Positions 1 to 11,277 are shown, counted from the first letter of the stretch. The stretch: DNA of 64,000 nt from Rhizobium sp. BK399 (GCF_014194695.1 NZ_JACIAH010000001.1:1178001-1242000), one strand, 5' to 3'. Numbers and translations are program-made. Notes: a model not told the origin generated them from the letters alone.

Positions 1-1909
1 CAACACGCGGCTGATAGCCCATGCGACGCGCAAAGCCTGCGGCCTCGACAGCGATATCAGCGAGCTCCTCGGCGTTCGGCATGTCATGAACCGCCGTATC
101 GGCGACGAACACTGTTCGGCCGCGGCAGAGCGCAATCGATACGCCGATCACGCGGTGCCCCGGCTTCATATCGATGCAGCGGCGCACGTCTTCGAGCGCC
201 GTCGAATAGTTGCGGGTGATACCGGTGACCATTCCGTCGGCGTCGCCAAGCGCCACCATGCAGGCGGCGAAGTGGTTGCGGTCCTGGTGGATCAGGCGCT
301 GGGCATCGCGATGCAGGTAGCCCTTGCGCTGCAAGCGCGCATAGAGATAGTCGACATAGGTTTCGACGCGGGTGGAGATGCGCGCGTTGACGATTTCCAG
401 CCCCGGCCGATTGAGATCGATACCGGCGCGTTCCGCGGTCGCTTGAATCAGGTCCTCGCGGCCAAGCAGGATTGCCGTCCCGAGTTCCTGGTTGGCATAG
501 GACATTGCTGCGCGCATGACCTGCTCTTCTTCCGCTTCCGCAAAAACCACCCGCTTCGGGCGGCGGCGTACGCGCTCGTAAAGGCTCGCCAAGGTCGAGG
601 CGATGGGATCGCGACGGGCGGACAGCTCGCGGGCATAAACTGCCATGTCGGCGATCGGCTTGCGGGCGACGCCGCTATCCATCGCTGCCTGCGCCACGGC
701 AACTGGGATCGCCGAGATCAGCCGCGGATCGAACGGCACCGGAATGATGTACTGCGCGCCGAAGCGCGGGCGGTTGCCCTGGTAGGCGGCAACGACATCG
801 TCAGGCACGTCCTCGCGGGCGAGGTTTGCCAGCGCCTCGACGGCCGCAATTTTCATGGCGTCGTTGATCGTGGTCGCACGAACATCGAGCGCGCCGCGGA
901 AGATATAGGGAAAGCCGAGAACGTTGTTGACCTGGTTCGGATAGTCTGAGCGACCGGTTGCCATGATGGCATCGTCGCGGACGCGCGCGACCTCTTCCGG
1001 GGTAATTTCCGGATCGGGGTTGGCCATGGCAAAAATGATCGGACGATCGGCCATGGAGCGGATCATCGTCTCCGAGAAGGCTCCCTTCTGCGAGAGGCCG
1101 AAGACGACATCCGCGCCCTTCATGGCCTCCTCGAGCGTGCGTGCCTTGGTCTTGACCGCATGCGCCGATTTCCATTGGTTCATGCCCTCAGTGCGGCCCT
1201 GATAGATCACACCCTTGGTATCGCAAAGAACGATATTCTCGGGGGCGAAGCCCATCGCCTTGATCAGTTCGACGCAGGCGATGGCGGCGGCACCGGCACC
1301 ATTGCAGACGAGCTTCGTCGTCTTCAGGTCGCGACCGGTCAATTCCAGCGCGTTGATGAGGCCGGCAGCCGCGATGATCGCCGTCCCGTGCTGGTCGTCA
1401 TGGAAAACAGGAATGTCCATCAGCTCGCGCAGGCGCTGCTCGATGATGAAGCAGTCGGGCGCCTTGATGTCTTCGAGATTGATGCCGCCGAAGGAAGGTC
1501 CGAGGAAACGCACGCAATTGATGAATTCGTCGACATTCTCGGTGTCGACTTCGAGGTCGATCGAGTCGACGTCGGCAAAGCGCTTGAAGAGCACCGACTT
1601 GCCCTCCATCACTGGCTTCGAAGCCAGTGCGCCGAGATTGCCGAGGCCGAGGATCGCCGTGCCGTTGGAGATGACCGCAACCATGTTGCCGCGCGTGGTG
1701 TAATCATAGGCGGTCGCCGGATCGGCGGCGATTGCCTTCACCGGAACGGCCACACCAGGCGAATAGGCAAGCGACAGATCGCGCTGCGTCGCCATCGGCT
1801 TCGTGGCGTTGATCTCCAGCTTTCCGGGCCGCCCCATGGCGTGGAACTCAAGAGCCTCGTTGTCGGTTACAGATGTAACCGGCCGCTGCTTCTTCTCGGT
1901 ATCGGGCAT
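1..1909 (-). CDS. tme: NADP-type malic enzyme (malic enzyme-phosphotransacetylase fusion), 3' end cut off by window
   Basis: Oxidative decarboxylation of malate to pyruvate. The reverse strand reads open from an ATG at 1909, preceded by TTGGAGGAAAA, to the window edge. The N-terminal malic domain is seen ([19 protein letters not shown], then the nucleotide-binding stretch [11 protein letters not shown]). The start of the C-terminal phosphotransacetylase-like domain is also seen (GYQPRV at the edge). Rhizobia carry two such fusions, NAD-type dme and NADP-type tme. The tme call rests on the recalled tme-mutS-glnD order of Sinorhizobium, so cofactor choice is inference. Divergent from mutS, with about 110 bp between the two starts. 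The long plus-strand frames across it are shadows. Confidence 0.85.
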   Translation of the reverse strand, partial: MPDTEKKQRPVTSVTDNEALEFHAMGRPGKLEINATKPMATQRDLSLAYSPGVAVPVKAIAADPATAYDYTTRGNMVAVISNGTAILGLGNLGALASKPVMEGKSVLFKRFADVDSIDLEVDTENVDEFINCVRFLGPSFGGINLEDIKAPDCFIIEQRLRELMDIPVFHDDQHGTAIIAAAGLINALELTGRDLKTTKLVCNGAGAAAIACVELIKAMGFAPENIVLCDTKGVIYQGRTEGMNQWKSAHAVKTKARTLEEAMKGADVVFGLSQKGAFSETMIRSMADRPIIFAMANPDPEITPEEVARVRDDAIMATGRSDYPNQVNNVLGFPYIFRGALDVRATTINDAMKIAAVEALANLAREDVPDDVVAAYQGNRPRFGAQYIIPVPFDPRLISAIPVAVAQAAMDSGVARKPIADMAVYARELSARRDPIASTLASLYERVRRRPKRVVFAEAEEEQVMRAAMSYANQELGTAILLGREDLIQATAERAGIDLNRPGLEIVNARISTRVETYVDYLYARLQRKGYLHRDAQRLIHQDRNHFAACMVALGDADGMVTGITRNYSTALEDVRRCIDMKPGHRVIGVSIALCRGRTVFVADTAVHDMPNAEELADIAVEAAGFARRMGYQPRV

Positions 1910-2020
1910 TTTTCCTCCAACGTCTTGTGGGTGACGCCTTGCTCTTCCTCAATCGCAGTTGTCATCTATAGCGGCGGGCAGCTAGGGTTGGCACCTCTTT
2001 TTTGGAAAAAATGCATCTCC

Positions 2021-4753
2021 GTGAACGAACGAATAGACACTGGAATAGAAGCCTTTTCGGCTGCCGAACTGGCCACGGAAGAAAGCCGTGCCTCGGCAAC
2101 GCCGATGATGGAGCAATTCATCGAGATCAAGGCCAACAACCCTGACTCGCTGCTGTTCTATCGCATGGGCGATTTCTACGAGCTGTTCTTCGAGGATGCG
2201 CTGGACGCTTCGCGTGCGCTCGGCATCACGCTCACCAAGCGCGGCCAGCACATGGGGCAGGACATCCCGATGTGCGGCGTGCCGGTGCATGCGGCCGACG
2301 ACTATCTGCAGAAACTCATTGGACTCGGCTTCCGGGTTGCCGTCTGCGAGCAGGTTGAAGACCCGGCCGAGGCCAAGAAACGTGGCTCGAAATCGGTGGT
2401 GAAGCGCGACGTGGTCCGCCTGGTGACGCCGGGCACGATCACCGAGGAAAAGCTGCTTTCACCATCGGAATCGAACTATCTGATGGCACTTACCCGGATT
2501 CGCGCCGGCGCCGAGCCTGTGCTGGCGCTTGCGTGGATCGACATTTCGACCGGGATTTTCCGGCTGGCCGAGACTGAAGGCTCGCGGCTGCTTGCCGATA
2601 TCCTGCGTATCGACCCGCGCGAACTGATCGTGCCCGATACTATCTTTCACGATCCCGAACTGAAGCCTGTTTTCGACGTGCTGGGTCGCACCGCCGTTCC
2701 GCAGCCGGCTGTGCTCTTCGACAGTGCCACGGCCGAAGGGCGGATCGCACGCTACTTCAATGTCTCGACACTCGACGGCTTCGGCACCTTTTCGCGTGCC
2801 GAGCTTGCTGCCGCTGCTGCGGCCGTCGCCTATGTCGAGAAGACGCAGATCGCCGAACGGCCACCGCTCGGACGGCCGGAGCGCGAGAGCGGCGCGTCCA
2901 CGCTGTTCATCGATCCGGCGACCCGCGCCAACCTCGAACTTGCCCGCACGCTGTCAGGCGATCGCAACGGCTCCCTGCTGAAGGCGATCGACCGCACCGT
3001 CACCGGTGGCGGAGCACGGTTGCTTGCCGAACGGCTGATGTCGCCGCTGACCGATCCCGTCCGCATCAATGAGCGTCTGGATTCCATCGGCTTCCTGATG
3101 GAGGAGCCGTCGCTTTGTGGCGACCTGCGCCACCATCTCAAGCATGTTCCGGACATGCCGCGCGCGCTCTCGCGCCTGGCGCTCGACCGTGGCGGGCCCC
3201 GCGACCTTGCCGCCATCCGCCAAGGTCTGAATGCTGCGGGCGATATCGGTCGGCTGTTGTCCGACGCGCTGCTGCCGGAAGAACTGCAGCTTGCGCTTTC
3301 CAGCCTTCAGGCCCTGCCCTCCGGCCTTGCGATACTGCTTTCCGAGACGCTCGGCGACGAGTTGCCGCTATTGAAGCGCGATGGCGGCTTCCTGCGCGAC
3401 GGTGCCAATACCGAACTTGACGAGGTCAGGGCGCTTCGCGATCAATCGCGTCGGGTGATTGCCGGCCTGCAGCTGCAATATGCCGAGGAAACCGGCATCA
3501 AGTCGCTGAAGATCAAGCACAACAATATCCTTGGCTACTTCATCGAGGTGACCGCCGGCAATGCCGGGCCGATGACCGATACGCCCGAGGCCAAGGGGCG
3601 CTTCATCCACCGCCAGACGATGGCGAACGCGATGCGCTTCACGACGACCGAGCTTGCTGATCTGGAAAGCCGGATCGCCAATGCGGCCGACAAGGCGCTC
3701 GCGATCGAACTGGCGGCCTTCGACCGCATGACGGATTCCGTCGTAGCCGAAGCGGAGGCAATCAAGGCGGGCGCCCGCGCACTGGCCGTCATCGACGTTG
3801 CTGCTGGCCTGGCGCTGCTTGCCGACGAACAGGCCTACTGCCGACCACTCGTCGATGGCTCGAAGATGTTTGCGATCGAGGGCGGCCGCCATCCGGTGGT
3901 CGAACAGGCGCTCAGGCGGCAATCGTCAGGCCCGTTCGTCGCCAACAACTGCGATCTCTCGCCCGTTTCCGACGGCAAGGATGGCGCGATCTGGCTGCTG
4001 ACCGGCCCGAACATGGGCGGTAAGTCGACCTTCCTGCGCCAGAACGCGCTGATCGCGATCCTCGCGCAGATGGGGTCCTTCGTGCCGGCCACCTCGGCCC
4101 ATATCGGCATCGTCGACCGGCTGTTCTCGCGTGTCGGCGCCTCTGACGATCTGGCGCGCGGTCGCTCGACCTTCATGGTCGAAATGGTCGAGACGGCGGC
4201 GATCCTCAACCAGGCGACCGACCGTTCCCTGGTCATTCTCGATGAAATCGGCCGTGGCACCGCAACCTTCGACGGCCTCTCCATCGCCTGGGCCGCCGTC
4301 GAGCATCTGCACGAAGCAAACCGCTGCCGCGGTCTCTTCGCAACCCACTTCCACGAACTCACGGTGCTTTCGGAAAAGCTTGCGCGGCTATCAAATGCGA
4401 CGATGCGCGTGAAGGAGTGGGACGGCGACGTGATCTTCCTGCACGAAGTCGGTCCCGGTGCCGCCGATCGCTCCTACGGCATCCAGGTCGCCCGGCTTGC
4501 CGGCTTGCCGGCTTCCGTAGTGTCCCGCGCCCGCGATGTGCTGACGCGGCTCGAGGACGCCGACCGCAAGAACCCGGCAAGCCAGCTCATCGACGACCTG
4601 CCACTCTTCCAAGTGGCAGTGCGCCGCGAGGATTCCAATCGCGGTCCCTCGAAGGTCGAGGAAGCATTGAAGGGCATGAGCCTCGACGACATGACCCCAC
4701 GCGAAGCCATGGACGCGCTCTACGAGCTCAAGAAGAAGCTGAAGCAGGGCTGA
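2021..4753 (+). CDS. mutS: DNA mismatch repair protein MutS
   Basis: Mismatch-recognition ATPase of the MutSLH-type repair pathway. The N-terminal mismatch-binding motif GDFYELF (Phe-x-Glu) follows [10 protein letters not shown]. The C-terminal ATPase has Walker [11 protein letters not shown], Walker [16 protein letters not shown] and the signature ATHFHEL. The frame stays open far upstream, but similarity begins just before PMMEQF. A GTG at 2021 gives 910 residues, near the usual rhizobial length. Its Shine-Dalgarno is weak (GGAA about 13 nt upstream), so the start is less certain than the gene. The upstream part of the open frame overlaps tme and should not be included. Confidence 0.95.
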   Translation: MNERIDTGIEAFSAAELATEESRASATPMMEQFIEIKANNPDSLLFYRMGDFYELFFEDALDASRALGITLTKRGQHMGQDIPMCGVPVHAADDYLQKLIGLGFRVAVCEQVEDPAEAKKRGSKSVVKRDVVRLVTPGTITEEKLLSPSESNYLMALTRIRAGAEPVLALAWIDISTGIFRLAETEGSRLLADILRIDPRELIVPDTIFHDPELKPVFDVLGRTAVPQPAVLFDSATAEGRIARYFNVSTLDGFGTFSRAELAAAAAAVAYVEKTQIAERPPLGRPERESGASTLFIDPATRANLELARTLSGDRNGSLLKAIDRTVTGGGARLLAERLMSPLTDPVRINERLDSIGFLMEEPSLCGDLRHHLKHVPDMPRALSRLALDRGGPRDLAAIRQGLNAAGDIGRLLSDALLPEELQLALSSLQALPSGLAILLSETLGDELPLLKRDGGFLRDGANTELDEVRALRDQSRRVIAGLQLQYAEETGIKSLKIKHNNILGYFIEVTAGNAGPMTDTPEAKGRFIHRQTMANAMRFTTTELADLESRIANAADKALAIELAAFDRMTDSVVAEAEAIKAGARALAVIDVAAGLALLADEQAYCRPLVDGSKMFAIEGGRHPVVEQALRRQSSGPFVANNCDLSPVSDGKDGAIWLLTGPNMGGKSTFLRQNALIAILAQMGSFVPATSAHIGIVDRLFSRVGASDDLARGRSTFMVEMVETAAILNQATDRSLVILDEIGRGTATFDGLSIAWAAVEHLHEANRCRGLFATHFHELTVLSEKLARLSNATMRVKEWDGDVIFLHEVGPGAADRSYGIQVARLAGLPASVVSRARDVLTRLEDADRKNPASQLIDDLPLFQVAVRREDSNRGPSKVEEALKGMSLDDMTPREAMDALYELKKKLKQG

Positions 4754-4756
4754 CCG

Positions 4757-5032
4757 ATGTTCATGGACCGGCTGTTCAACGAGACCCAAAGGCTTGCGGC
4801 GATCTTCAGCGCGCTTGAAGCGCTGCGGCTTGCCGACGAGCGCGGCAATCCGCGTGGCTGGGCCTCGCCGTTCGGCCTGCTGCAAATCATCCGCTGCTGC
4901 GCCAGGATTCTGGAACTCTCCTCCTGTGTCGCCAAAGCCGGCTACCGCGAGTGCGACCAAGAGACCCTGGAGGCGATCACCAGCGAAACGCGGCAGGTGC
5001 TCTATTCCGTGCGGGCGCAGATCGCCGCCTGA
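4757..5032 (+). CDS. small hypothetical protein between mutS and glnD
   Basis: A 91-residue frame starts 3 nt after the mutS stop, so it is probably cotranscribed and translationally coupled. An alternative ATG lies at 4763. The protein is predicted mostly helical, with three cysteines (two as CC in IIRCCARILE). I see no signal peptide, clear membrane segment or known motif. The tight spacing and the lack of any competing frame favour a real gene. I do not recognise a family and give no function. Confidence 0.6.
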   Translation: MFMDRLFNETQRLAAIFSALEALRLADERGNPRGWASPFGLLQIIRCCARILELSSCVAKAGYRECDQETLEAITSETRQVLYSVRAQIAA

Positions 5033-5137
5033 TGGGTTGAAGCCGCAGGTTTCAGGCGCGGCAACACCTTTTCGCCAAAATTAAACGTTCTGCAGTAGGA
5101 AAGCCCGTGTCATCGGTGGGCAAAGAGGCTATAGCGC

Positions 5138-8047
5138 ATGCAGACGAAACGAGAGGTGCAGCACGAAGCGGCTGCCCCGCGCGAAGAGGAAGCCGCCCCG
5201 CGCATGGCGACGACGAACGAAATCGATTTCTCCGATATCCTCGACACCGACTATCTCCGGAAGATGTGCGACGCGGTCGCCGAGGCCAACAAGACTCGGC
5301 CCGACGTCATGCGGTCGGATCTGCTGGCGATCCTCAAAAAGGCGAGCAGCGAGGGTCGGCAGAAGGCGCGCGAGCTGCTTTCGGCCGATGGCAGCGGCAT
5401 CAATTGCGCCCGCCGGATTTCCTGGCTGCAGGACCAGATCATCACGGTTCTCTACGAGTTCGTCTGCGCGCACGTCTTCCCGAAGCAGAAGGACAAGTTC
5501 GCCGTCACCGCCGTCGGCGGCTATGGCCGCGACACGCTGGCGCCGGGCTCCGACATCGACCTCCTGTTCCTGTTCCAGCCGAAGCCGGCGGAGGAAACGC
5601 ACAAGGCGGTCGAATTCATGCTCTATGTCCTCTGGGACATGGGCTTCAAGGTCGGCCATGCCACGCGCACCTTGGAAGAGTGCATCGCACTGTCGAAGTC
5701 CGACATGACTATCCGTACGGCTATCCTCGAGATGCGCTACATCTGCGGCCTGCGCGCGCTGGAAACGCAGCTTGAGACGCGTTTCGACAAGGAAATCGTC
5801 ACCGGCACCGGCCCCGAATTCATCGCCGCCAAGCTTGCCGAGCGTGACGAGCGCCACCGCAAGGCCGGCGATACGCGCTATCTGGTCGAGCCGAACGTCA
5901 AGGAAGGCAAGGGCGGCCTGCGCGACCTGCACACGCTCTTCTGGATCTCGAAATACTATTATCACGTCCGCGACACGGCTGAGCTCGTGCCGCTCGGCGT
6001 CCTCTCCAAGCACGAGTATCACCTGTTCCAGAAGGCGGACGACTTCCTCTGGGCGGTGCGCTGCCACATGCATTTCCTGACCGGCAAGGCAGAGGAGCGG
6101 CTGTCCTTCGACATCCAGCGCGAGATTGCCGAAGCACTCGGATACCATGCGCGCCCTGGCCTTTCGGCCGTTGAGCGTTTCATGAAGCACTATTTTCTTG
6201 TCGCCAAGGATGTCGGCGACCTGACGCGCATTCTCTGCGCGGCGCTCGAGGATCAGCAGGCGAAGTCGACGCCGGGTCTGACCGGCGTCATCAGCCGCTT
6301 CGCACACCGCAGCCGCAAGATCGCCGGCAGCACCGAGTTCGTCGAGGATCGTGGCCGCATCGCGCTTGCAAGCCCCGATGTGTTCAAGCGGGATCCGATC
6401 AGCATCATTCGACTGTTCCATGTCGCCGATATCAACGGGCTGGAATTCCATCCGGACGCACTGAAGCGCGTCACCCGCTCGCTCAGCCTCATCGACAACA
6501 ATCTGCGCGAGAACGACGAGGCAAACCGCCTCTTCATGTCGATCCTGACCTCGAAGCGCGACCCGGCGCTGATCCTGCGCCGTATGAACGAAGCCGGCGT
6601 GCTCGGCCGCTTCATCCCGGAGTTCGGGAAGATCGTCGCGATGATGCAGTTCAACATGTACCACCACTATACGGTGGACGAGCATCTGATCCGCACCGTC
6701 GACGTGCTCTCGGAAATCGACAAGGGCAAGGCAGACGATCTGCATCCGCTTGCCAACAAACTGATGCCCGGCATTGAAGACCGCGAGGCGCTCTATGTCG
6801 CGGTGCTGCTGCACGACATTGCCAAGGGCCGCCAGGAGGACCATTCGATTGCCGGCGCCCGCGTCGCCCGCAAGCTTTGCGCTCGCTTTGGTCTGTCGCA
6901 GAAGCAGACGGAGATGGTCGTCTGGCTGATCCAGGAGCATCTGGCGATGTCGATGGTCGCGCAGACCCGCGACCTGACCGACCGCAAGACAATCACCGAC
7001 TTTGCCGATGTGGTGCAGTCGCTTGACCGGCTGAAGATGCTGCTGATCCTGACGATCTGCGACATCCGCGCCGTCGGCCCCGGCGTCTGGAATGGCTGGA
7101 AGGGCCAGCTGCTGCGCACACTCTACTACGAAACCGAACTGCTGCTTGCCGGCGGCTTCTCGGAAGTGTCGCGCAAGGAGCGCGCCAACTTCGCGGCCGA
7201 AGCGCTTTACAATGCGCTCTCCGACTGGAGCCAGAAGGACCGCAAGATCTACAGCAAGCTGCACTATCAGCCCTACCTGCTCTCGGTTCCGCTGGAAGAC
7301 CAGGTGCGGCACGCCGGCTTCATCCGCCAGGCGGACAAGGCGGGCCAGGCGCTGGCGACGATGGTGCGCACCGACAGTTTCCACGCGATCACCGAGATCA
7401 CCGTGCTCTCGCCGGACCATCCGCGCCTTCTTGCCGTCATCGCCGGTGCGTGCGCGGCGGCGGGGGCCAACATCGTCGATGCGCAGATCTTCACGACCTC
7501 GGACGGCCGCGCGCTCGATACCATCCATGTCAGCCGCGAGTTCAAGGACGACGCCGACGAGCTGCGTCGTGCCGGCACGATCGGGCGTATGATCGAAGAC
7601 GTGCTTTCCGGCCGCAAGCGGCTGCCCGAGGTAATTGCGACACGGACCAAGAACCGCAAGAAGAGCAAGGCCTTCGTCATCCCGCCGTCGGTCAACATCT
7701 CCAACAGCCTGTCGAACAAGTTCACCGTCATCGAGGTCGAATGCCTTGACCGGCCGGGCCTGCTCTCGGAAATCACCGCGGTTCTCTCGGACCTTTCGCT
7801 CGACATTCAATCGGCGCGGATCACCACCTTCGGCGAGAAGGTGATCGACACCTTCTACGTGACCGACCTCGTCGGCCAGAAGATCTCGGGCGACAGCAAG
7901 CGCGCCAACATCACCGCACGCCTCAAGGCCGTCATGGCCGAGGAACAGGACGAACTGCGCGAACGGATGCCTTCCGGCATCATCGCGCAACCGACTCCTG
8001 TCCGGGCCGCGATGCAGACAGACAAGAAGGCGGATTCGCCCGCATGA
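5138..8047 (+). CDS. glnD: bifunctional [PII] uridylyltransferase/uridylyl-removing enzyme GlnD
   Basis: Nitrogen-status sensor that uridylylates and deuridylylates PII proteins (GlnB/GlnK) according to glutamine level. 969 residues. Domains in order: nucleotidyltransferase with [17 protein letters not shown] (Gly-Ser and Asp-x-Asp catalytic residues, about residues 128-145); HD phosphohydrolase domain with [10 protein letters not shown] and VLLHDIAKG; two C-terminal ACT domains ([17 protein letters not shown] and [18 protein letters not shown]) for glutamine sensing. ATG at 5138 has AGAGG about 9 nt upstream; ATG at 5204 is an alternative. A 1009-codon antisense frame lies opposite and is a shadow of high-GC codon use. 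murJ follows after 10 nt. Confidence 0.95.
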   Translation: MQTKREVQHEAAAPREEEAAPRMATTNEIDFSDILDTDYLRKMCDAVAEANKTRPDVMRSDLLAILKKASSEGRQKARELLSADGSGINCARRISWLQDQIITVLYEFVCAHVFPKQKDKFAVTAVGGYGRDTLAPGSDIDLLFLFQPKPAEETHKAVEFMLYVLWDMGFKVGHATRTLEECIALSKSDMTIRTAILEMRYICGLRALETQLETRFDKEIVTGTGPEFIAAKLAERDERHRKAGDTRYLVEPNVKEGKGGLRDLHTLFWISKYYYHVRDTAELVPLGVLSKHEYHLFQKADDFLWAVRCHMHFLTGKAEERLSFDIQREIAEALGYHARPGLSAVERFMKHYFLVAKDVGDLTRILCAALEDQQAKSTPGLTGVISRFAHRSRKIAGSTEFVEDRGRIALASPDVFKRDPISIIRLFHVADINGLEFHPDALKRVTRSLSLIDNNLRENDEANRLFMSILTSKRDPALILRRMNEAGVLGRFIPEFGKIVAMMQFNMYHHYTVDEHLIRTVDVLSEIDKGKADDLHPLANKLMPGIEDREALYVAVLLHDIAKGRQEDHSIAGARVARKLCARFGLSQKQTEMVVWLIQEHLAMSMVAQTRDLTDRKTITDFADVVQSLDRLKMLLILTICDIRAVGPGVWNGWKGQLLRTLYYETELLLAGGFSEVSRKERANFAAEALYNALSDWSQKDRKIYSKLHYQPYLLSVPLEDQVRHAGFIRQADKAGQALATMVRTDSFHAITEITVLSPDHPRLLAVIAGACAAAGANIVDAQIFTTSDGRALDTIHVSREFKDDADELRRAGTIGRMIEDVLSGRKRLPEVIATRTKNRKKSKAFVIPPSVNISNSLSNKFTVIEVECLDRPGLLSEITAVLSDLSLDIQSARITTFGEKVIDTFYVTDLVGQKISGDSKRANITARLKAVMAEEQDELRERMPSGIIAQPTPVRAAMQTDKKADSPA

Positions 8048-8057
8048 GCCCAATCGC

Positions 8058-9638
8058 ATGAGCCTCGTCAGAAAATTCGCCACCGTCGGCGGCGCCACCC
8101 TCGGCAGCCGCATCTTCGGCTTTGCCCGTGAAACGCTGATGGCCGCGGCCCTCGGCACCGGCCCGATGGCCGACGTCTTCTATGCCGCTTTCCGGTTTCC
8201 GAACCTTTTCCGACGGCTCTTTGCCGAAGGTGCGTTCAACGCCGCCTTCGTGCCGCTGTTTGCCAAGGAAATCGAAGCGAACGGCACTGACGGAGCCAAG
8301 CGCTTCTCCGAGGAAGTCTTCGGCGTGCTGTTTTCGGTGCTGCTGCTCATCACCATCGTGATGGAACTCTGCATGCCGCTGCTCGTGCGCTTCGTCATCG
8401 CGCCGGGCTTTGCCGACGATGCGGAAAAATTCTCGATTACCGTCCGCATGGCGGCGGTGATGTTCCCCTATCTGATGTGCATGTCTCTGACGGCGATGAT
8501 GAGCGGGATGCTGAACTCGCTGCATCACTTCTTCGCCGCAGCCATCGCCCCGGTTTTCCTCAACGTGGTGATGATCGGGGCGCTGTTTTACGCGCTCTAC
8601 ACCGGCGCTGAACCGCTGCAGACAGCCTGGTATCTCTCCTGGGGCGTGCTCGTCGCGGGCATCCTACAGCTCGTCGTCGTCTATCTCGGCGTCCTGCATG
8701 CCGGCATGAGCATCGGGTTACGCTTTCCCCGCATTACGCCGAACGTCAAGCGGCTGCTGATCCTCGCGGTGCCTGCCGCCGTCACCGGTGGCATCACCCA
8801 GATCAACCAGATGATCGGCCAGGCGATTGCCTCCAGCAAGGAGGGTGCGATCGCCGCGCTTCAATATGCGGACCGCATCTACCAGCTGCCGCTCGGCGTC
8901 GTCGGCGTTGCCGTCGGCGTGGTGCTGCTGCCGGAATTGGCGCGCGCGCTTAAGGGCGGCAATCTGCGCGAGGCGGCGAACTTGCAGAACCGGTCGATGG
9001 AATTCGTTCTGTTCCTGACAATCCCGGCCGCCTTTGCGCTCTGGATCCTCTCCGACGAGATCATCCGCGTCCTTTATGAACGTGGCGCCTTCCATCAGGA
9101 AAACACGGCGATCGTCGGCTCCATCCTCGCGGTCTATGGCGTCGGTCTCCCTGCCTTCGTACTGATCAAGGCGCTGCAGCCGGGTTTCTATGCGCGCGAG
9201 GACACCAGGACGCCGATGCGTTTTTCCGCCGTTGCCGTTGGCGTCAACTGTGCGACGGCTTTGACGCTGTTCCCGTTCATCGGCGCTCCCGGCATTGCGG
9301 TTGCGGAAGCAACGGCAGGCTGGATCAGCACCGTGCTTCTGTTCACGACTTTGCTGCGCCGCGGTCACCTCATCTGGGAATGGGCGCTGGCGCGGCGTGC
9401 GGCGCTGCTGGTCGTCTCCGCGGCCGTCATGGGCGGCGTCATCATGTACCTTCAGCACCGCTGGGAGCCGTGGCTTGCCTCGAGCGCGCATTTGGCGACG
9501 AAGGTCGGCACGCTCGGCCTTCTGATCGTCATCGCCATGGCTGTCTACTTCGCGACAGCCTTCCTGATCGGCGGCGCGAACCTCGGCATGATCCGTCGCA
9601 ACCTGAACCGCAAGCCGACCGCAAAGGTGGACGGCTAA
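8058..9638 (+). CDS. murJ: lipid II flippase MurJ (MviN)
   Basis: Inner-membrane MOP-superfamily protein that flips lipid II to the periplasmic face for peptidoglycan synthesis. 526 residues with about 14 hydrophobic segments. The N-terminus (KFATVGGATLGSRIFGFARE) is typical of the family, and GVVGVAVGVVLLPELAR lies mid-protein. It starts 10 nt after glnD, an order recalled from other rhizobia, so the two are likely cotranscribed. Length and topology are normal. Confidence 0.93.
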   Translation: MSLVRKFATVGGATLGSRIFGFARETLMAAALGTGPMADVFYAAFRFPNLFRRLFAEGAFNAAFVPLFAKEIEANGTDGAKRFSEEVFGVLFSVLLLITIVMELCMPLLVRFVIAPGFADDAEKFSITVRMAAVMFPYLMCMSLTAMMSGMLNSLHHFFAAAIAPVFLNVVMIGALFYALYTGAEPLQTAWYLSWGVLVAGILQLVVVYLGVLHAGMSIGLRFPRITPNVKRLLILAVPAAVTGGITQINQMIGQAIASSKEGAIAALQYADRIYQLPLGVVGVAVGVVLLPELARALKGGNLREAANLQNRSMEFVLFLTIPAAFALWILSDEIIRVLYERGAFHQENTAIVGSILAVYGVGLPAFVLIKALQPGFYAREDTRTPMRFSAVAVGVNCATALTLFPFIGAPGIAVAEATAGWISTVLLFTTLLRRGHLIWEWALARRAALLVVSAAVMGGVIMYLQHRWEPWLASSAHLATKVGTLGLLIVIAMAVYFATAFLIGGANLGMIRRNLNRKPTAKVDG

Positions 9639-9653
9639 GCGGTCCGGCATGCT

Positions 9654-10079
9654 TCAGCAATAGGTCCATCGTCGGCTGGGGCCGATGTCGACATGCACTA
9701 TCCCGTTGCAGTAGCGGCCTATCCCGCCGATGCCGGGAGCCGAAGCGGCAATCGCGATGATCGTTCGTTCGGATACCCCGGGAATTCGAATGTCCGCGGC
9801 AGCGCAACTGCGATGCTGGGAATGCGATCGACCACGCGAGCGAAACCCGGAGGTTACGATCGGGCGGCGACCGGTCTTAGCGGCTATGTAGGTGAGAATG
9901 CCGCGCAGCTGCGGCGGGAAGCAGTTCGCCTGAACGCTGACGGTCTGCAGCGAGTAGGCGAGCGTTTCTTTGTGTTTGAGCGACGGGATTGTCACTCTTC
10001 TGACATTCTGCGCGTCGGCGCTGTCGAAACACGACAGACAGAACAGGCCGGCGAGTGCGATGGAAAATGCGGATTGCAT
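9654..10079 (-). CDS. secreted M15-type peptidase (D-Ala-D-Ala carboxypeptidase-like)
   Basis: 141-residue protein with a clear N-terminal signal peptide (hydrophobic FSIALAGLFCLSC, likely cut after SADA). The mature part has a substrate-side motif VTSGFRSR, then SQHRSCAAADIR, giving the His-x(6)-Asp zinc pair of the M15/YcbK-like group, and HVDIG as the second His-x-Asp. Such proteins trim or bind peptidoglycan peptides in the periplasm. The ATG at 10079 has GAGGGGAGGGG just upstream on the minus strand. It is convergent with murJ (15 nt gap). Two cysteines flank the active-site region. Family assignment is from motifs only. Confidence 0.7.
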   Translation of the reverse strand: MQSAFSIALAGLFCLSCFDSADAQNVRRVTIPSLKHKETLAYSLQTVSVQANCFPPQLRGILTYIAAKTGRRPIVTSGFRSRGRSHSQHRSCAAADIRIPGVSERTIIAIAASAPGIGGIGRYCNGIVHVDIGPSRRWTYC

Positions 10080-10784
10080 GGTTCCCCTCCCCTCGAAATA
10101 CGCCGCGGTGGCGCAATTTTTGGCGAATGGAAAGATCTCCCTAAAAATGGCCTTTTTGTGAAATTGTTTACCTACCGTTACGGAACATCGCCATAATTTA
10201 CTGCTAATTGATAGGTTAGAAATACCTCAAAAGAGGTACGAATTTTCTGCTCGCAGAAATTTGTGAGACATATTCACAAAAAAAGAATCTCGGCAAATTT
10301 TCCCCGACATCTGGACCGATCCTAGAATTCGTCCCTCCTGTCGCGGATACACCGCAAGGCGTTGCGGCGAGGCGGGACCGGCGCGGGGGGTGAGGGTAGG
10401 ACGCAAAACCTCATGCACCGGGTCCGCAGAAAATGGTCTCCCTCCGGGGACGGCGGCGATCGCGCGAATCCGGCGTCGAGTTGAGCCCCGGACGTGCCTG
10501 TGTGGCACACATGGCCCCCAGGGGAAGCAAAGCTTCCTCGGGCAAGGCGGCAGAGGGACCGGAGTTGCGGGCATAAACCGCCGAACGGGGCGCTGGGAAG
10601 CGCCATATTGTTTTTACTCCAGCGAGGCAATTTCCAGCGCCCCGTCCGAGTGAAGTGCAGGATCAAGCCACGGGCCGCAAGGACCGCGTGAGGGAAGCGC
10701 CGTGCACCGAACGCCGGCACCCGGCCGCCCTTGACCAGCCACGCATCCTTGGCGACAACACCACACCACGAATCGGAGCCTGCA
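10080..10784. other. 705-bp non-coding stretch with several hairpins
   Basis: No convincing gene is seen; the short frames on both strands lack ribosome sites and family features. The left part (10100-10330) is AT-rich and carries two adjacent hairpins: TACCTC-AAAA-GAGGTA (10223-10238) and AATTTTCTGC-TC-GCAGAAATTT (10241-10262, one mismatch). The right part is GC-rich, with GGAAGC-AAA-GCTTCC (10523-10537) and a long inverted repeat at 10585-10645. It may hold promoters, an untranslated leader for the downstream VOC gene, or a small RNA. It lacks the hallmark sequences of RNase P RNA, SRP RNA and tmRNA. Confidence 0.6.
10585..10645 (+). promoter_or_regulatory. mutually exclusive hairpins, attenuator-like
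   Basis: Two pairings share the same bases. A compact hairpin GGCGCT-GGGA-AGCGCC (10589-10604) is followed by ATATTGTTTTT, which resembles an intrinsic terminator. A longer stem pairs ACGGGGCGCTGGGAA (10585-10599) with TTTCCAGCGCCCCGT (10631-10645), with one G-T wobble, and would break the compact hairpin. The next gene on this strand starts at 10785. The pairing is seen directly; the regulatory role is inference. Confidence 0.4.
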
Positions 10785-11180
10785 ATGTTCCAATCACTTT
10801 TCCTCGTGACCCTCGTCGTCGACGATTACGATCGTGCCAAAGATTTCTACTGCGGCGCGGTTGGCTTCGATTGCCTCCAGGACGACATTCAGCCCGACGG
10901 CAAGCGATGGGTGGTCGTCAAGCCGAAGGGCGGGGACGGTGCCGCCTTTCTGCTCGCGCGAGCTGCCAACGACCGGCAAACGGCGGCGATGGGCAACCAG
11001 GCGGGCGGGCGCGTCGGCTTCTTCATCAAGACCGACGATTTTGCCCGCGACCACGCGTCGATGCTGGCGAAGGGCGTGCAGTTTCTCGAGGCGCCGCGGC
11101 ACGAGGTTTACGGCACAGTCGCCGTCTTTGCGGATCCTTATGGCAACACCTTCGATCTGATCGAACACGCCGCAGGCTGA
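10785..11180 (+). CDS. VOC-superfamily (glyoxalase/dioxygenase-fold) protein
   Basis: 131-residue single VOC domain. It opens with the beta-alpha-beta pattern LFLVTLVVDDYDRAKDFYCGAVGF and ends with the usual GTVAVFADPYGNTFDLIE; the final Glu is the common metal ligand position. Substrate cannot be told. The ATG at 10785 has CGGAGCC upstream and is preferred over the longer frame from 10731, whose extra residues do not fit the fold. It stands alone between the structured stretch and trpS. Confidence 0.75.
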   Translation: MFQSLFLVTLVVDDYDRAKDFYCGAVGFDCLQDDIQPDGKRWVVVKPKGGDGAAFLLARAANDRQTAAMGNQAGGRVGFFIKTDDFARDHASMLAKGVQFLEAPRHEVYGTVAVFADPYGNTFDLIEHAAG

Positions 11181-11277
11181 ACCCCTTGATTGCGCTGGCG
11201 TCCGCGTGCATAAGCGCGCCCGTTAGCAACATGGGCCATTGGCCCTGGGGCCCTCCACCAGCCTAATCGAGGACATG

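Noticed and set aside
86..2020. Plus-strand frames at 86-949, 963-1202, 1215-1703 and the part of the long frame before 2021
   Set aside because: The minus strand here is the malic enzyme gene, which reads open to the window edge with clear motifs. The frames opposite are shadows, and mutS begins only at 2021.
5129..8158. Minus-strand open frame of 1009 codons opposite glnD
   Set aside because: It follows the third-position bias of glnD on the opposite strand, has no recognisable domain and covers a gene with clear NTase, HD and ACT domains.
10322..10720. Candidate 132-codon gene in the structured gap
   Set aside because: Unusual residue mix, no ribosome site and overlap with strong hairpins; more likely non-coding.
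10080..10784. RNase P RNA, SRP RNA, tmRNA or 6S RNA
   Set aside because: The hallmark stretches (GAGGAAAGTCCGGGC, GGAAGGAAGCAGC-like loop, GTTCGAATC with a tag frame) were not found on either strand, and the context is not the one I know for 6S RNA in alphaproteobacteria.
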